The notes: generated by a model not told the origin, from the letters alone. A stretch of 34,936 nt of DNA from Planctomycetales bacterium (GCA_022615575.1 JAKEGM010000028.1:1-34936); one strand, 5' to 3'. Positions 23,296 to 32,179 are shown, counted from the stretch's first letter. A program made the numbers and translations.

Positions 23296-24831
23296 ATGAA
23301 CAAACAACTCATTGACATTTCGATTGCGGTTCAAAAAGCGGATGCTTTAACCTGTACGGCGGATATCGCGGCAGTGGGGGTTTTTGAGGACGGCTTTGAG
23401 CGGCCGGATATCAAATCCCTGGACAAGCGGCTGGGAGGACGCATTCGGACGCTTCAAAAGTTAGGCGATTTTGACGGCAAAGCGGCAAGCGTGTGCCTGC
23501 TGTATGCCGACAGCAAACTGGCCGCCAAACGGCTGCTGCTGGTCGGGCTGGGAAAACGCACTGCCGTTACAGCAAACACCCTGCGGAAGGCCGCGACGGC
23601 TGCCGCAGGCAAAGCCGTCGATATAAACGCCGCATCGCTGGTGATGTGCCTGCATTCGGATATCCCTGCGACGGCGAAATTGAATCCCGTCCAAGCAGGC
23701 CAGGCAATTGCTGAGGGCGCCTGTTTTGGGGCGTTTCGATATGATGAATACATAACGGCTCCGGCCAAAAAACGTCCGGCCCGTTTGAAGGCAGTAATCG
23801 CCGATGCCGACCCTTCCATGGTCAAGCTGCTTAAACAGGGCGCTGCCGTGGGGGCTGTAACCGGCTCGGCGCAGAACTTTGCCCGCACCATCGCCAACCG
23901 CCCTGCCAATGTCATCACGCCTGAAACACTGGCCATGGAGGCGAAAAAACTGGCGCAGCGAACCCCTCGCCTTCGCTGCACGGTACTGAATGAAAAACAG
24001 CTCCGGGCCAAAAAGATGGGGGGCATCCTGGCCGTCGGGCAAGGATCGGCCAATCCGCCGCGACTGATTGTGCTGGAATATGCACCCACAGGGGCTTCGT
24101 CACACACCCCCACCGTGGCGCTGGTCGGCAAGGCCATTACTTTTGACTCGGGCGGCATTTCGCTCAAACCCGGCGAAGGGATGCAGGATATGAAATTCGA
24201 TAAATCCGGCGGCATTGCCGTGCTGGGAGCAATGCAGGCCATTGGTGCGCTGGCACCGAAGGTACGGGTTTTCGGGATTATCCCGGCGGCGGAGAATATG
24301 CCCTCCGGCTTGAGCTACCGCCCCGGCGACATCATTACCACGTTTAGCGGCAAAACCGTTGAAATCCACAGCACGGATGCCGAAGGCCGGATGATCCTGT
24401 GCGATGCCATTACTTATGCCGCCGAAACGCTGGGGTGCTCCACTATCGTTGATATCGCCACGCTGACCGGCGCCTGTGTCGTAGCGCTCGGCCAGAAGCG
24501 GGCGGGTCTGCTGGGCAATGACGATGCTCTCATCGAGCGATTGAAGGCGGCCTCCGCCGTCACCGGCGAACGGATTTGGCATTTGCCCTGTGACGACGAG
24601 TATCTGGAAACAATGAAAAGCAAAATCGCCGACTTTAAAAATACCGGCGGAAAATGGGCCGGTGCCTGCACGGCGGCGGCATTCCTGAGCCAATTTGTCG
24701 GAAAAGCCAAATGGGCGCATATCGACATGGCCGGCGTCGGCGTCTGGGGAGCCGATGAGACCCTGGCACCCGGGTCGATTGGTTTCGGCGTGCGTTTGCT
24801 GACGGCTTTCGCTGTAGATTCTGCCCGATAA
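23296..24831 (+). CDS. pepA: Leucyl aminopeptidase (M17)
   Basis: 511 residues. The catalytic C-terminal domain carries the two-metal site: VGKAITFDSGGISLKPGEGM, KFDKSGGIAVLG, and the diagnostic STDAEGRMILCDA (usual form NTDAEGR) followed by DIATLTGACVVALG. The N-terminal macro-like domain (residues 1-160) is divergent, as usual. The enzyme removes N-terminal residues from peptides in the cytoplasm as a hexamer. GGAAGG lies about 9 nt before the start. It is followed 16 nt later by the alpha-galactosidase gene and probably shares its message, but the two have no obvious functional link. Confidence 0.93.
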   Translation: MNKQLIDISIAVQKADALTCTADIAAVGVFEDGFERPDIKSLDKRLGGRIRTLQKLGDFDGKAASVCLLYADSKLAAKRLLLVGLGKRTAVTANTLRKAATAAAGKAVDINAASLVMCLHSDIPATAKLNPVQAGQAIAEGACFGAFRYDEYITAPAKKRPARLKAVIADADPSMVKLLKQGAAVGAVTGSAQNFARTIANRPANVITPETLAMEAKKLAQRTPRLRCTVLNEKQLRAKKMGGILAVGQGSANPPRLIVLEYAPTGASSHTPTVALVGKAITFDSGGISLKPGEGMQDMKFDKSGGIAVLGAMQAIGALAPKVRVFGIIPAAENMPSGLSYRPGDIITTFSGKTVEIHSTDAEGRMILCDAITYAAETLGCSTIVDIATLTGACVVALGQKRAGLLGNDDALIERLKAASAVTGERIWHLPCDDEYLETMKSKIADFKNTGGKWAGACTAAAFLSQFVGKAKWAHIDMAGVGVWGADETLAPGSIGFGVRLLTAFAVDSAR

Positions 24832-24847
24832 GAAAAGGGAAACAATT

Positions 24848-26839
24848 ATGGTTAAGCAAATTTTGACGGGATGGTTGGTAATTGCAGCTATGGTTTCCGG
24901 CTTAGACGCCCAAAACACAAAGACGCTTTGGCTGGATGAACTTGATGTCAGCAATGCAACCGCCGGATGGGGCCGTACCCGTGCCAATAAATCCGTGGAT
25001 GGCAATGTACTGACGGTCAACAGTCAGACCTTTGAGCGGGGTATCGGCACTCACGCTGAAGGCCAGTTTACGATACGTCTTGACGGCAGCGCTGCAGTTT
25101 TTACGGCAATGGTTGGCGTCGATGATGAGATTGCTCAAAGTCCCAATGGCCGTCACTATGCCAGCGTAACTTTCTTAGTAATCGGCGATGGGAAAGAACT
25201 GTTTAACAGCGGTGCAATGAAAGCACAAACTTCCGCCAAGCCGGTCTCCGTCAAACTGGATGGCATTAAGCTGTTTCGCCTGATTGCCTCTGACAGCGGC
25301 GACGGGATTGACTATGACCATGCCGACTGGGCAATGGCAAAAATTGAATACAACGGCAGCCGGCCGGAGGCCATCGAACCGATCAAGCCCAAACCGTATA
25401 TCCTGACCCCCAAACCGGGTCCTGAACCGCGGATTACCGGGCCAGCGGTGTTCGGCGCCCGGCCGGGAAATCCGTTTTTGTTTACTGTAACCGCCACAGG
25501 CGAGCGGCCTATGACTTTCGAAGCCCGCGGCCTTCCCAAAGGACTTGCGCTGGATTCACAAACCGGCCATATTACGGGAACGGTTGAAAAAACCGGTAAA
25601 TATCAAACAACGGTTGCCGCCAAAAATTCCCGGGGACGAGCAGAGCGTTCCTTCACGATTGTCATCGGGGATACAATCTGCCTGACGCCGCCAATGGGCT
25701 GGAACAGCTGGAACTGCTGGGGCTGCGCGGTCGACGATGCCAAAGTACGAGCAACGGCCAGGGCCATGGCGGATACCGAATTAATCCATCACGGCTGGAG
25801 TTATATCAATATTGACGACTGCTGGATGCGGAAGCGGGGTTCGAATGATCCGGTGACTGGCGATCCGGTGAGGGATAAAGACGGGCGAATTTTATGTAAT
25901 GATAAATTTCCGGACATGAACGCGCTGACCGATTATATTCACGGATTAGGGCTTAAAGCAGGAATCTATATTGGACCGGGACCGACGACCTGCCAGAACT
26001 ATGAAGCAAGCTGGCAGCATGAACTGCTGGATGCTCAGCAGTTTGCCGAATGGGGATTTGATTATCTGAAATATGACTGGTGCGGGTATTCGAGTGTTTC
26101 AGGAAATCAAACTCTGGAGGATTTGCAACGGCCGTATATTTTGATGCGTCAAATGCTGGATCAGGTCGGCCGGGATATCGTTTACAGCGTGTGTCAATAC
26201 GGCTGGGGAGAAGTATGGAAATGGGGTGGCCAAATCGGCGGCAACTGCTGGCGGACAACAGGCGATATTACCGATAGCTGGTCAAGTATGGCAGGTATCG
26301 GTTTTCAACAGGCGGATTTATATTCTTATGCACACCCGGGCCATTGGAACGACCCGGATATGCTGGTCGTGGGTAAAGTCGGCTGGGGGCCCAACCTGCA
26401 TGACTCCCACCTGACGCCAGATGAGCAATATACGCATATCAGCTTGTGGTGTTTATTGAGTGCGCCGCTGCTGATAGGATGCCCGATTGAACAGATGGAT
26501 GAGTTTACCTTGAACCTGCTGACCAACGATGAAGTGTTGGAGGTCAACCAGGACCCGTCGGGCAGGCAGGCACGGTGCGTCAAGAAAGACAGTACTGCAC
26601 AGGTGTGGGTCAAGACGATGGAAGACGGTTCCCAGGCCGTTGGGTTTTTCAATCTCAACGGATTCGAAGCAGCCGCCATTTCGGTTAACTGGCAAACCCT
26701 CGGGCTGGAACCGGCCAGCCGGTGGCGTGTGCGCGACCTGTGGCGACAAAAAGATTTGGAAACCGCTCAGGGGACGTTCAGCACCCCGCAAGTTCCACCG
26801 CATGGGGTCCTGCTGGTGCGTCTGTTTCCTCATAAGTAA
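24848..26839 (+). CDS. Secreted GH27 alpha-galactosidase with NPCBM and Ig-like domains
   Basis: 663 residues with a signal peptide (about 1-21, ending GLDA). Residues ~27-168 are an NPCBM domain (novel putative carbohydrate-binding module), with TFERGIGTHA and GDGIDYDHADW. Residues ~198-275 are a putative Ig fold (He_PIG), with LPKGLALDSQTGHITG. The GH27 barrel begins at TPPMGWNSWN (280-289). The nucleophile is D410 in YLKYDWCG and the acid/base is D473 in RTTGDITDSW. The last ~90 residues form the beta-sandwich. It removes terminal alpha-galactose from plant or algal glycans outside the cytoplasm. GGGAAA is a modest ribosome binding site. Confidence 0.92.
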   Translation: MVKQILTGWLVIAAMVSGLDAQNTKTLWLDELDVSNATAGWGRTRANKSVDGNVLTVNSQTFERGIGTHAEGQFTIRLDGSAAVFTAMVGVDDEIAQSPNGRHYASVTFLVIGDGKELFNSGAMKAQTSAKPVSVKLDGIKLFRLIASDSGDGIDYDHADWAMAKIEYNGSRPEAIEPIKPKPYILTPKPGPEPRITGPAVFGARPGNPFLFTVTATGERPMTFEARGLPKGLALDSQTGHITGTVEKTGKYQTTVAAKNSRGRAERSFTIVIGDTICLTPPMGWNSWNCWGCAVDDAKVRATARAMADTELIHHGWSYINIDDCWMRKRGSNDPVTGDPVRDKDGRILCNDKFPDMNALTDYIHGLGLKAGIYIGPGPTTCQNYEASWQHELLDAQQFAEWGFDYLKYDWCGYSSVSGNQTLEDLQRPYILMRQMLDQVGRDIVYSVCQYGWGEVWKWGGQIGGNCWRTTGDITDSWSSMAGIGFQQADLYSYAHPGHWNDPDMLVVGKVGWGPNLHDSHLTPDEQYTHISLWCLLSAPLLIGCPIEQMDEFTLNLLTNDEVLEVNQDPSGRQARCVKKDSTAQVWVKTMEDGSQAVGFFNLNGFEAAAISVNWQTLGLEPASRWRVRDLWRQKDLETAQGTFSTPQVPPHGVLLVRLFPHK

Positions 26840-26865
26840 CCTCCGGCATTCGCAGCATGACAGTA

Positions 26866-27738
26866 TCATGGATTGGGACGAGTGCTGTGCGCACGGTTTT
26901 TGCGGTCCATCAGGAAGATGACTTTGCTGAAGATTTCCGCAGACAGTTTGTCCTGAAGCATTTTGCGGGCTTCCGTCATGCTGGTTCGCTGGGTCAAATG
27001 CGTAATCAGGATAACCTCATTGTTCATCCGTCCCAGCAGCGGAGCAAATTCATCGATGTGCATGTGGCGGCCGGCGTCGGCGCGTTCGGTGTGCTCATCG
27101 GCGAAAAAGGTGCACTCGGCGATAAGGATTTTGCTGTTGGCTACGTAGTCCAATTGCGAAAAATCGACATAGGACGTATCGCCCAAATAGCTGACAATCG
27201 GAATTTCCACGGGGGTATCAATGACAACGCCCTGCTTTTTCAACTCCACAAGCTGCGGGCCCGCCAGGGCGTGATATTCGGGTTTGAGTTTTTTTCGCGT
27301 TTCGATGACCGAAAAGCCAACGGCCTGGCGGGTATGCTTGGTGGGAAAGACACGCGCAATCAGGTTGGGCTTGAGACGGTATTGGTCGCCCGGCTGGACG
27401 GGGACGAGGTTAGCCGGAATGCGAGTGCCGTCGAGTTGGCCCCATGCATCGAGAATCCTGCGAATCGGCTCAATAGCGTTGGGCGGCGTCAGGACGGTTC
27501 CCTCCGGCAGACCGCAAAACTTGCGATGCGACAGGTAATAGGCGATGCCTGCGGCGTGGTCCATGTGACCGTGCGTCAAGAGGAGGTGATTAATGGAAAT
27601 TACCTGCGCCGGGGCCTTGCCGATGTCAAAGCAGACATCCAGCTGAGGCATCCCGACAACGGTTTCCTCGCCGGCAACCGAATAGCCGAGAATCTCCAAA
27701 TCGTCAATCTGCAATTTCGACAAATTATGACTGGGCAT
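26866..27738 (-). CDS. Metallo-beta-lactamase fold hydrolase, RNase Z-like
   Basis: 290 residues. THGHMDH at 55-61 is the metal motif HxHxDH; SYLGDTSYVDF supplies the GDT metal ligand; AECTFFADEHTERADAGRHM and ITHLTQRTSM match the RNase Z region usually ending HxS.RY. RNase Z trims tRNA 3' trailers, and here no CCA is encoded in the one tRNA, which fits a need for it. It could instead be a general MBL hydrolase. The start is placed at ATG 27738 because AGGAG lies 5-6 nt before it; the longer frame to 27756 needs a TTG start (MDSGDT). It converges on the GH27 gene and diverges from the DUF434 gene. Confidence 0.85.
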   Translation of the reverse strand: MPSHNLSKLQIDDLEILGYSVAGEETVVGMPQLDVCFDIGKAPAQVISINHLLLTHGHMDHAAGIAYYLSHRKFCGLPEGTVLTPPNAIEPIRRILDAWGQLDGTRIPANLVPVQPGDQYRLKPNLIARVFPTKHTRQAVGFSVIETRKKLKPEYHALAGPQLVELKKQGVVIDTPVEIPIVSYLGDTSYVDFSQLDYVANSKILIAECTFFADEHTERADAGRHMHIDEFAPLLGRMNNEVILITHLTQRTSMTEARKMLQDKLSAEIFSKVIFLMDRKNRAHSTRPNP

Positions 27739-27762
27739 CGTATCTCCTGAATCCAAAACGGC

Positions 27763-27791
27763 ATGGTAGGAAAAAAGAGTCCGACTGTCAA
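27763..27791 (-). promoter_or_regulatory. Putative sigma-70 promoter of the MBL gene
   Basis: On the minus strand TTGACA (27791-27786, perfect), a 17-nt spacer and TACCAT (27768-27763), about 25 nt before the start codon. Confidence 0.6.
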
Positions 27792-27806
27792 TTTCTTTTT
27801 ACGGCC

Positions 27807-27835
27807 TTGTACCCGCTCGATGCGGGTGCTATGAT
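27807..27835 (+). promoter_or_regulatory. Putative promoter of the DUF434 gene, with a dyad between the boxes
   Basis: TTGTAC (27807-27812), a 17-nt spacer and TATGAT (27830-27835). The spacer holds ACCCGC-TCGAT-GCGGGT (27811-27827), a 6-bp dyad in a position suited to a repressor. The expected +1 is at or next to the ATG at 27842, which suggests a leaderless mRNA. Confidence 0.55.
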
Positions 27836-27841
27836 AAAGTT

Positions 27842-28573
27842 ATGCCGGACAAACGAAGCCATCGCGGGCCGCATCCGGACGATGCGATACTTTTTACCGA
27901 CCAAATGAGGGCTGTTCTTCAGCAGGCCGTGGCCGATATGGGCTGGCTACTAAGCCGGGGGTATGCCGGCAACTCCTCGCTTAAATTGGTCGGCGACCGT
28001 TACAATCTCAAACAGCGGCAGCGGATTGCGGTGATGCGGTCGGCCTGCTCGGATGCCCAGCTTGTGCGGCGTTGGGCGGCGCAAATTCAAGCGGAAAACA
28101 GCCGAGGCCGGTCGCTATTTCTGGATGGTTATAATCTGTTAATCACGACCGAGGCCGCTTTGGGCGGCGGCATTCTGCTGGTTGGGCGGGATGGGTGCAT
28201 ACGGGATTTGGCCAGTATTCACGGAACGTACCGCAAGGTTGAGGAAACCCTGCCAGCTATTGGCGTCATTGCCGACGCGTTGAATCGCTTAGGTGCGGCC
28301 GATGTAACCTGGCTGCTGGACAAGCCGGTGTCCAATTCCGGCCGGCTCAAGAAAATCATCATGGAATTTGCACACGAACACAATTTCAACTGGATTGTCG
28401 AGCTGGTTCAAAGCCCCGATAAACAACTCGTCGAATCCGACCGGATTATCGCTACCAGCGACAGCGCCGTTTTGGACGGCTGCCGACAGTGGCTAAACTT
28501 AGGCCAAATCATCATTGAAGCGCTGAAGAGAGACAGACCCGTCGTTTTGTTTGATTTAAGCCAAGTGAAATGA
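27842..28573 (+). CDS. DUF434 protein, putative NYN/PIN-like nuclease
   Basis: 243 residues, soluble. The first 80 residues fit DUF434 (RGPHPDDAILF, then KLVGDRYNLKQRQR). The rest fits the C-terminal part often paired with it (DUF5616): FLDGYNLLITTEAAL, LLDKPVSNSGRLKK, and ATSDSAVLDGC. These three acidic positions (D95, D160, D207/D212) after predicted beta strands resemble the metal site of PIN/NYN ribonucleases, an inference from pattern only. No ribosome binding site is present upstream; the -10 box ends 6 nt before ATG, which suggests a leaderless start. It diverges from the RNase Z-like gene by 103 nt. The cellular role is not established. Confidence 0.8.
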   Translation: MPDKRSHRGPHPDDAILFTDQMRAVLQQAVADMGWLLSRGYAGNSSLKLVGDRYNLKQRQRIAVMRSACSDAQLVRRWAAQIQAENSRGRSLFLDGYNLLITTEAALGGGILLVGRDGCIRDLASIHGTYRKVEETLPAIGVIADALNRLGAADVTWLLDKPVSNSGRLKKIIMEFAHEHNFNWIVELVQSPDKQLVESDRIIATSDSAVLDGCRQWLNLGQIIIEALKRDRPVVLFDLSQVK

Positions 28574-28574
28574 A

Positions 28575-28634
28575 CGCCCCAAAAACATCGGCCGCCTCCC
28601 CCCCAGGGTCAGCGGCCGATGTCTGTTTTGGGCG
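28575..28634. terminator. Long hairpin between convergent genes (possible bidirectional terminator)
   Basis: The inner arms ACATCGGCCGC (28585-28595) and GCGGCCGATGT (28612-28622) are a perfect 11-bp stem. An outer stem CGCCCCAAAA (28575-28584) pairs with TTTTGGGCG (28626-28634) with a bulge. It starts right after the DUF434 stop and precedes the end of the convergent small gene at 28716. No long U-tract is present on either strand, so termination efficiency is uncertain. Confidence 0.45.
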
Positions 28635-28715
28635 GGGTGTGTGTTCCTTATGCCATACCGGACCACAGGCACCACCGACATTGCCAAACAGGCATGATGC
28701 TTTCGTCAAAGCGTT

Positions 28716-29024
28716 TTATTGCCTGCTTTGGCTTTTACCCTGCTCCATTTTTGACCGAAACAAGTCGGCGGCCCGCAAGGTATATTCCTCGGCGAAACGA
28801 ACACAGGTATTGATTCCCCGGCGGATCGATACCGCCCAGGCCGGCGAATCGCTGGTGTTGCCGCCGACCGCAGAATGCGCATTCTGTGACCAGCCGCTCA
28901 ATTCGCCCGCCTGAGAATCAGGCGATGCCTGTGCTGAAACCGGGGTCAGGAAATAAACTGCCGTAATGAATCCTGCGCTATACAGGATCAGGGAAAACAG
29001 GATTTTGCTTCGCCAACGGCCCAT
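28716..29024 (-). CDS. Small exported or membrane-anchored protein
   Basis: 102 residues from ATG 29024. The N-terminus MGRWRSKILFSLILYSAGFI continues to TAVYFLTPVSAQA, a signal peptide with an AQA-like cleavage site or a membrane anchor. The rest is polar with Ser/Gly/Asn and a basic helix near the end (RRGINTCVRFAEEY, LFRSKMEQGK). One cysteine is present. The frame is open further upstream to 29249, but GGGAG 8 nt before ATG 29024 and the clean signal peptide argue for the short form. No family recognised. It converges on the DUF434 gene. Confidence 0.55.
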   Translation of the reverse strand: MGRWRSKILFSLILYSAGFITAVYFLTPVSAQASPDSQAGELSGWSQNAHSAVGGNTSDSPAWAVSIRRGINTCVRFAEEYTLRAADLFRSKMEQGKSQSRQ

Positions 29025-29429
29025 CAGAGTTTCTCCCACGGAAAACATCAGTTTTCTCGTTTTGCCAGACCTTTTATCCCGTCCCGTTTCCGTATAAAAC
29101 CTACAAAATAAAGCGGCAGCAGGCAAATCGGAAACCGGGGGTTTTTTGTGCTGATAATGCGGAAAGATGGGAATTTTTGAAAATGCCCCCTGCGGATGCC
29201 AATCGGCGATGACGGCCGCGAATAGACCGATAAAAAACTCCCGCGACAATTTGTCTCAAAACAGGTAAAAAGCCAAGCGGACTGACGAAAAACGGCTTTT
29301 ATCTGCAGAGGTATCCGCTTTGCCGCCGTTACATAACACAGGCATTTGAACGGAACGCAGGCATCATGCCGGCGCTGTTGGTGTTAGCGCGGGCTGGAAG
29401 CCCGCGTTCTTTTCTGTACCCGGGGTTCG
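29025..29429. other. Intergenic region upstream of the small exported protein
   Basis: About 400 nt without a supported gene. It holds the palindrome at 29388-29406 and a weak inverted pair (AAAAAGCC near 29267, GGCTTTT near 29293). No promoter could be assigned with confidence. Confidence 0.5.
29388..29415 (+). terminator. Palindromic CGCGGGCT-GGA-AGCCCGCG element
   Basis: CGCGGGCT (29388-29395), loop GGA, AGCCCGCG (29399-29406), then TTCTTTTCT on the plus strand. It lies 24 nt past the stop of the minus-strand aminotransferase, so it could act on that message as a hairpin without a U-tract. The core GGCTGGAAGCC recalls dispersed palindromes of many environmental bacteria; only one copy is visible here. 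Confidence 0.4.
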
Positions 29430-30554
29430 TTAGATTTCGTCCAGGCAGGCCTTTAATTCACGGCACACCAGTTGAGCTTCCTTTGGGGTCAGGTTGTTGT
29501 GGAACGGCAGCGCGATGGTGCTTTTGGCAACGGCGTCCGTTACCGGAAAATCGCCCTGCCTAAAGCCGTACTGTTTGGCAATAAACGGCTGCAGGTACAC
29601 CGGCGGGAAATAGTTGCTGACCTGAATGCCCCTCGCCGTCAATTTTTCCATCACCGCGTTTCGCTGCTGCTGGGTGTAGCGGTCGGCCAGGCGAACAACA
29701 TAAACAAACCAGCTCATCCGGCAATTGACGGGGACTTGCGGGGCAGCTACCCGCTCATCACCGGCCAAACACTGCTGGTACATCTTCGCCACGGCATTGC
29801 GTTTTTGAACGAATTCTTCAATCCGGGAAAGCTGTACAATACCCAGCGCACAATTGATATCGCAAAGCCGGTAATTATACCCCAGCCGCTCATGGGCCAG
29901 CCAGCCGGGGCCGGTGCCGCGCCCCTGATTCCGCAGCGACCGGCACATCGCGGCCAGGTCGTCATCATCGGTCAGAATCATTCCGCCTTCGCCGGTGGTC
30001 ATCTGCTTGTTCGGATAGAAGGCAAAGACGCTCATTTTTCCGAAGGTTCCGACCTTTTTACCGTCCAGCAAAGAACCGAGTCCTTCGCAGCTGTCCTCCA
30101 GAATGGTCAGGTTGTGCTTGTTAGCGACGGCACAGATTCGGTCGAACCCAGCCGGACTGCCGAAGACCTCGACCGGCACAATGCCTTTGGTCCTGCTGGT
30201 GATGGCCGCCTCGATCTTGCCGGGGTTGATGTTGAGCGTCTCGGGGTCGATATCCACAAAGACCGGCTTGGCGCCGGCCATCATAATGATGTTGGCCGTA
30301 GCGATAAAGGTAAAGGGCGTTGTGATGATTTCATCGCCCGGACCCCAGCCCAGGGCTTGAGCGCATAAAAACAGGCCGCTGGTGCCGCTGTTGACCGCAA
30401 TGGCGTGTTTGAGGCCGATATACCGCTCGAAGGCCTGTTCAAACTCCCGCGGTTTGGGTCCGAGGGATAAATTCGGGGTGCGCAGAACCCGGCAAACGGC
30501 ATCGATTTCGGCTTCGGTAATATCCGGACGTGAAAGATGTACTTTTATTTCCAT
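29430..30554 (-). CDS. DegT/DnrJ/EryC1/StrS aminotransferase
   Basis: 374 residues. HLSRPDITEAEIDAV, AVNSGTSGLFLCAQAL, PFTFIATANIIMMAG, LEDSCEGLG and the Schiff-base lysine K183 in FYPNKQMTTGEGGM are all present. The GEGG after the lysine separates it from the first aminotransferase in this window (LADAG) and puts it with the ArnB/PseC/perosamine-type subgroup; the substrate is unknown. It is a single gene, divergent from purF, with its own strong promoter at 30627-30599. It would make an amino sugar nucleotide for a surface glycan, but no other sugar genes are adjacent. Confidence 0.9.
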   Translation of the reverse strand: MEIKVHLSRPDITEAEIDAVCRVLRTPNLSLGPKPREFEQAFERYIGLKHAIAVNSGTSGLFLCAQALGWGPGDEIITTPFTFIATANIIMMAGAKPVFVDIDPETLNINPGKIEAAITSRTKGIVPVEVFGSPAGFDRICAVANKHNLTILEDSCEGLGSLLDGKKVGTFGKMSVFAFYPNKQMTTGEGGMILTDDDDLAAMCRSLRNQGRGTGPGWLAHERLGYNYRLCDINCALGIVQLSRIEEFVQKRNAVAKMYQQCLAGDERVAAPQVPVNCRMSWFVYVVRLADRYTQQQRNAVMEKLTARGIQVSNYFPPVYLQPFIAKQYGFRQGDFPVTDAVAKSTIALPFHNNLTPKEAQLVCRELKACLDEI

Positions 30555-30598
30555 TTCGTTTTGCCTTAATTAAAGAGGATATTGTCAAATAACGAATA

Positions 30599-30627
30599 TA
30601 TGTATCGTCCATTATCGCTTTTGTCAA
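30599..30627 (-). promoter_or_regulatory. Putative sigma-70 promoter of the second DegT gene
   Basis: On the minus strand TTGACA (30627-30622, perfect), a 17-nt spacer and TACATA (30604-30599), 44 nt before the start codon. Confidence 0.65.
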
Positions 30628-30668
30628 GCACCCTTCCCGCGCTTTCGCAAAGCACAGGGGTAAAATAA

Positions 30669-30695
30669 TTGACTTGTTTTGATTGTTGGGATAAA
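30669..30695 (+). promoter_or_regulatory. Possible purF-purM promoter
   Basis: TTGACT (30669-30674), a 15-nt spacer and GATAAA (30690-30695). The spacing is short, so this is a weaker call. No purine riboswitch fold was seen. Confidence 0.35.
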
Positions 30696-30739
30696 CTGGC
30701 TTTTTTAGGAACTTATTCATCGCAATTATTGAGGATTAC

Positions 30740-32179
30740 ATGGCAGATAAAAAAGAAGCGTGCGGCATCTTCGGTATCTACGGCGACTCCGATGCCGTCC
30801 ACAAAGCTTACTTTGCGCTGCATAGTTTACAGCACCGCGGGCAGGAATCCGCAGGGATTGCCGCCAGCGACGGCGAAACCATCCATTGTTATACGGGGAT
30901 GGGGCAGGTCAGCCGGGTTTTTCGAGAAGGCCGAGGCATCCTTGAGCGACTGAATAATCCGATCGCCATCGGACATGTGCGGTATTCAACCTCCGGTTCA
31001 TCGCATCTCTCCAATGCCCAGCCGTTTATAGGAGAATACTCCAGGGGGCAGGTAGCCGTAGCCCATAACGGCAATCTCATTAACGCCTCGCTGCTGAGGG
31101 ATGAATACGAGGCCTACGGGCATATCTTCAAGAGCTCCAACGACACCGAAATCATCCTTCACCTGATGGCCAAGCCCACTCACCTCACCAAGCCGGATCC
31201 GCTGGGGCATGTGCTCAATCACCTGCAGGGGTCCTATTCCCTGGTCTTTTTGTTTTCGGACCGCATCGAAGCGGCACGCGACCCTTACGGCATCCGTCCC
31301 TTGTGCATAGGCCGGACCGTCAACGGCTCCTATTGCGTCGCCAGCGAAACCTGTGCGCTGGACGCCATCGCCGCCGAGTATATCCGGGATGTGGAGCCGG
31401 GCGAAATCGTTACGCTGGATCAAAAGGGACTGAGCAGCCGGTTTTTCGTTACACCCGGAACGGTCATACCCGCCCACTGCATCTTTGAGCATGTTTATTT
31501 TGCCAAGCAAAGCAGCAGCATTTTCGGCGAAAATGTCCATCAGGTCCGGGTTCGCTGCGGCCGGCGGCTGGCCATTGAACACCCCGTTGAGGCGGATGTC
31601 GTTATCCCCGTCCCGGATTCGGGCACCAGCGCCGCCATCGGCTACGCCAATGAAAGCGGAATTCCGTTTGACATGGGATTTGTGCGGAGCCACTATGTCG
31701 GTCGAACCTTCATTTCGCCGTCCCAACACATGCGAGACATAGCGGTAAAGCTCAAACTGGCCGTCGTGCGCCAAGTCGTCGAGGGCAAGCGGGTCATTGT
31801 GGTGGATGATTCCATTGTCCGCGGCACCACCACCAAGGGAAAAATCAAGTCCCTGCGCGAAGCCGGCGCCAAAGAAATCCACATGCGGGTGGGCTGTCCG
31901 CCGGTGAAATGCCCCTGTTTCTACGGCGTGGATTTTCCCACGCGGGAAGAACTGCTGGCCAATCAGGTCAACAGCATGGAAGAAATCCGCCAGTATCTGC
32001 AGGTCGATACGCTGGGCTATATCTCGCTGGAAGGCCTTTTGAACTGTGCGTCGCTGCCGGCCGATCATTACTGCCATGCCTGCTGGAGCGGCCAGTACAA
32101 AATCCCGGTCAGCACGGTCGTGAACAAGTTTTCGATGGAACGTCACCAAAAACGGCTTTTTGATGGTATTGAGACATAA
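30740..32179 (+). CDS. purF: Amidophosphoribosyltransferase
   Basis: 479 residues, the first committed enzyme of purine synthesis (PRPP + glutamine to phosphoribosylamine). The N-terminal Ntn glutaminase starts after a short propeptide: MADKKEA then C8 in CGIFGIYGD, so the nucleophile appears by cleavage before C8. HRGQESAG and the PRPP loop VIVVDDSIVRGTTTKG are intact. Cysteines in AHCIFEHVYF, KCPCFYGVDF and YCHACW match the four [4Fe-4S] ligands of the Bacillus type. GAGG lies 6 nt before ATG. The stop abuts the purM start with no spacer. Confidence 0.96.
   Translation: MADKKEACGIFGIYGDSDAVHKAYFALHSLQHRGQESAGIAASDGETIHCYTGMGQVSRVFREGRGILERLNNPIAIGHVRYSTSGSSHLSNAQPFIGEYSRGQVAVAHNGNLINASLLRDEYEAYGHIFKSSNDTEIILHLMAKPTHLTKPDPLGHVLNHLQGSYSLVFLFSDRIEAARDPYGIRPLCIGRTVNGSYCVASETCALDAIAAEYIRDVEPGEIVTLDQKGLSSRFFVTPGTVIPAHCIFEHVYFAKQSSSIFGENVHQVRVRCGRRLAIEHPVEADVVIPVPDSGTSAAIGYANESGIPFDMGFVRSHYVGRTFISPSQHMRDIAVKLKLAVVRQVVEGKRVIVVDDSIVRGTTTKGKIKSLREAGAKEIHMRVGCPPVKCPCFYGVDFPTREELLANQVNSMEEIRQYLQVDTLGYISLEGLLNCASLPADHYCHACWSGQYKIPVSTVVNKFSMERHQKRLFDGIET

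Noticed and set aside
26857-27750. 297-residue open frame on the plus strand
   Set aside because: It is antisense to the metallo-beta-lactamase gene, which has all the family motifs.
29255-29350. Possible riboswitch upstream of the small exported protein
   Set aside because: A few motifs such as GGCAAAGC on the minus strand look like parts of a c-di-GMP aptamer, but the order and the paired stems do not fit.
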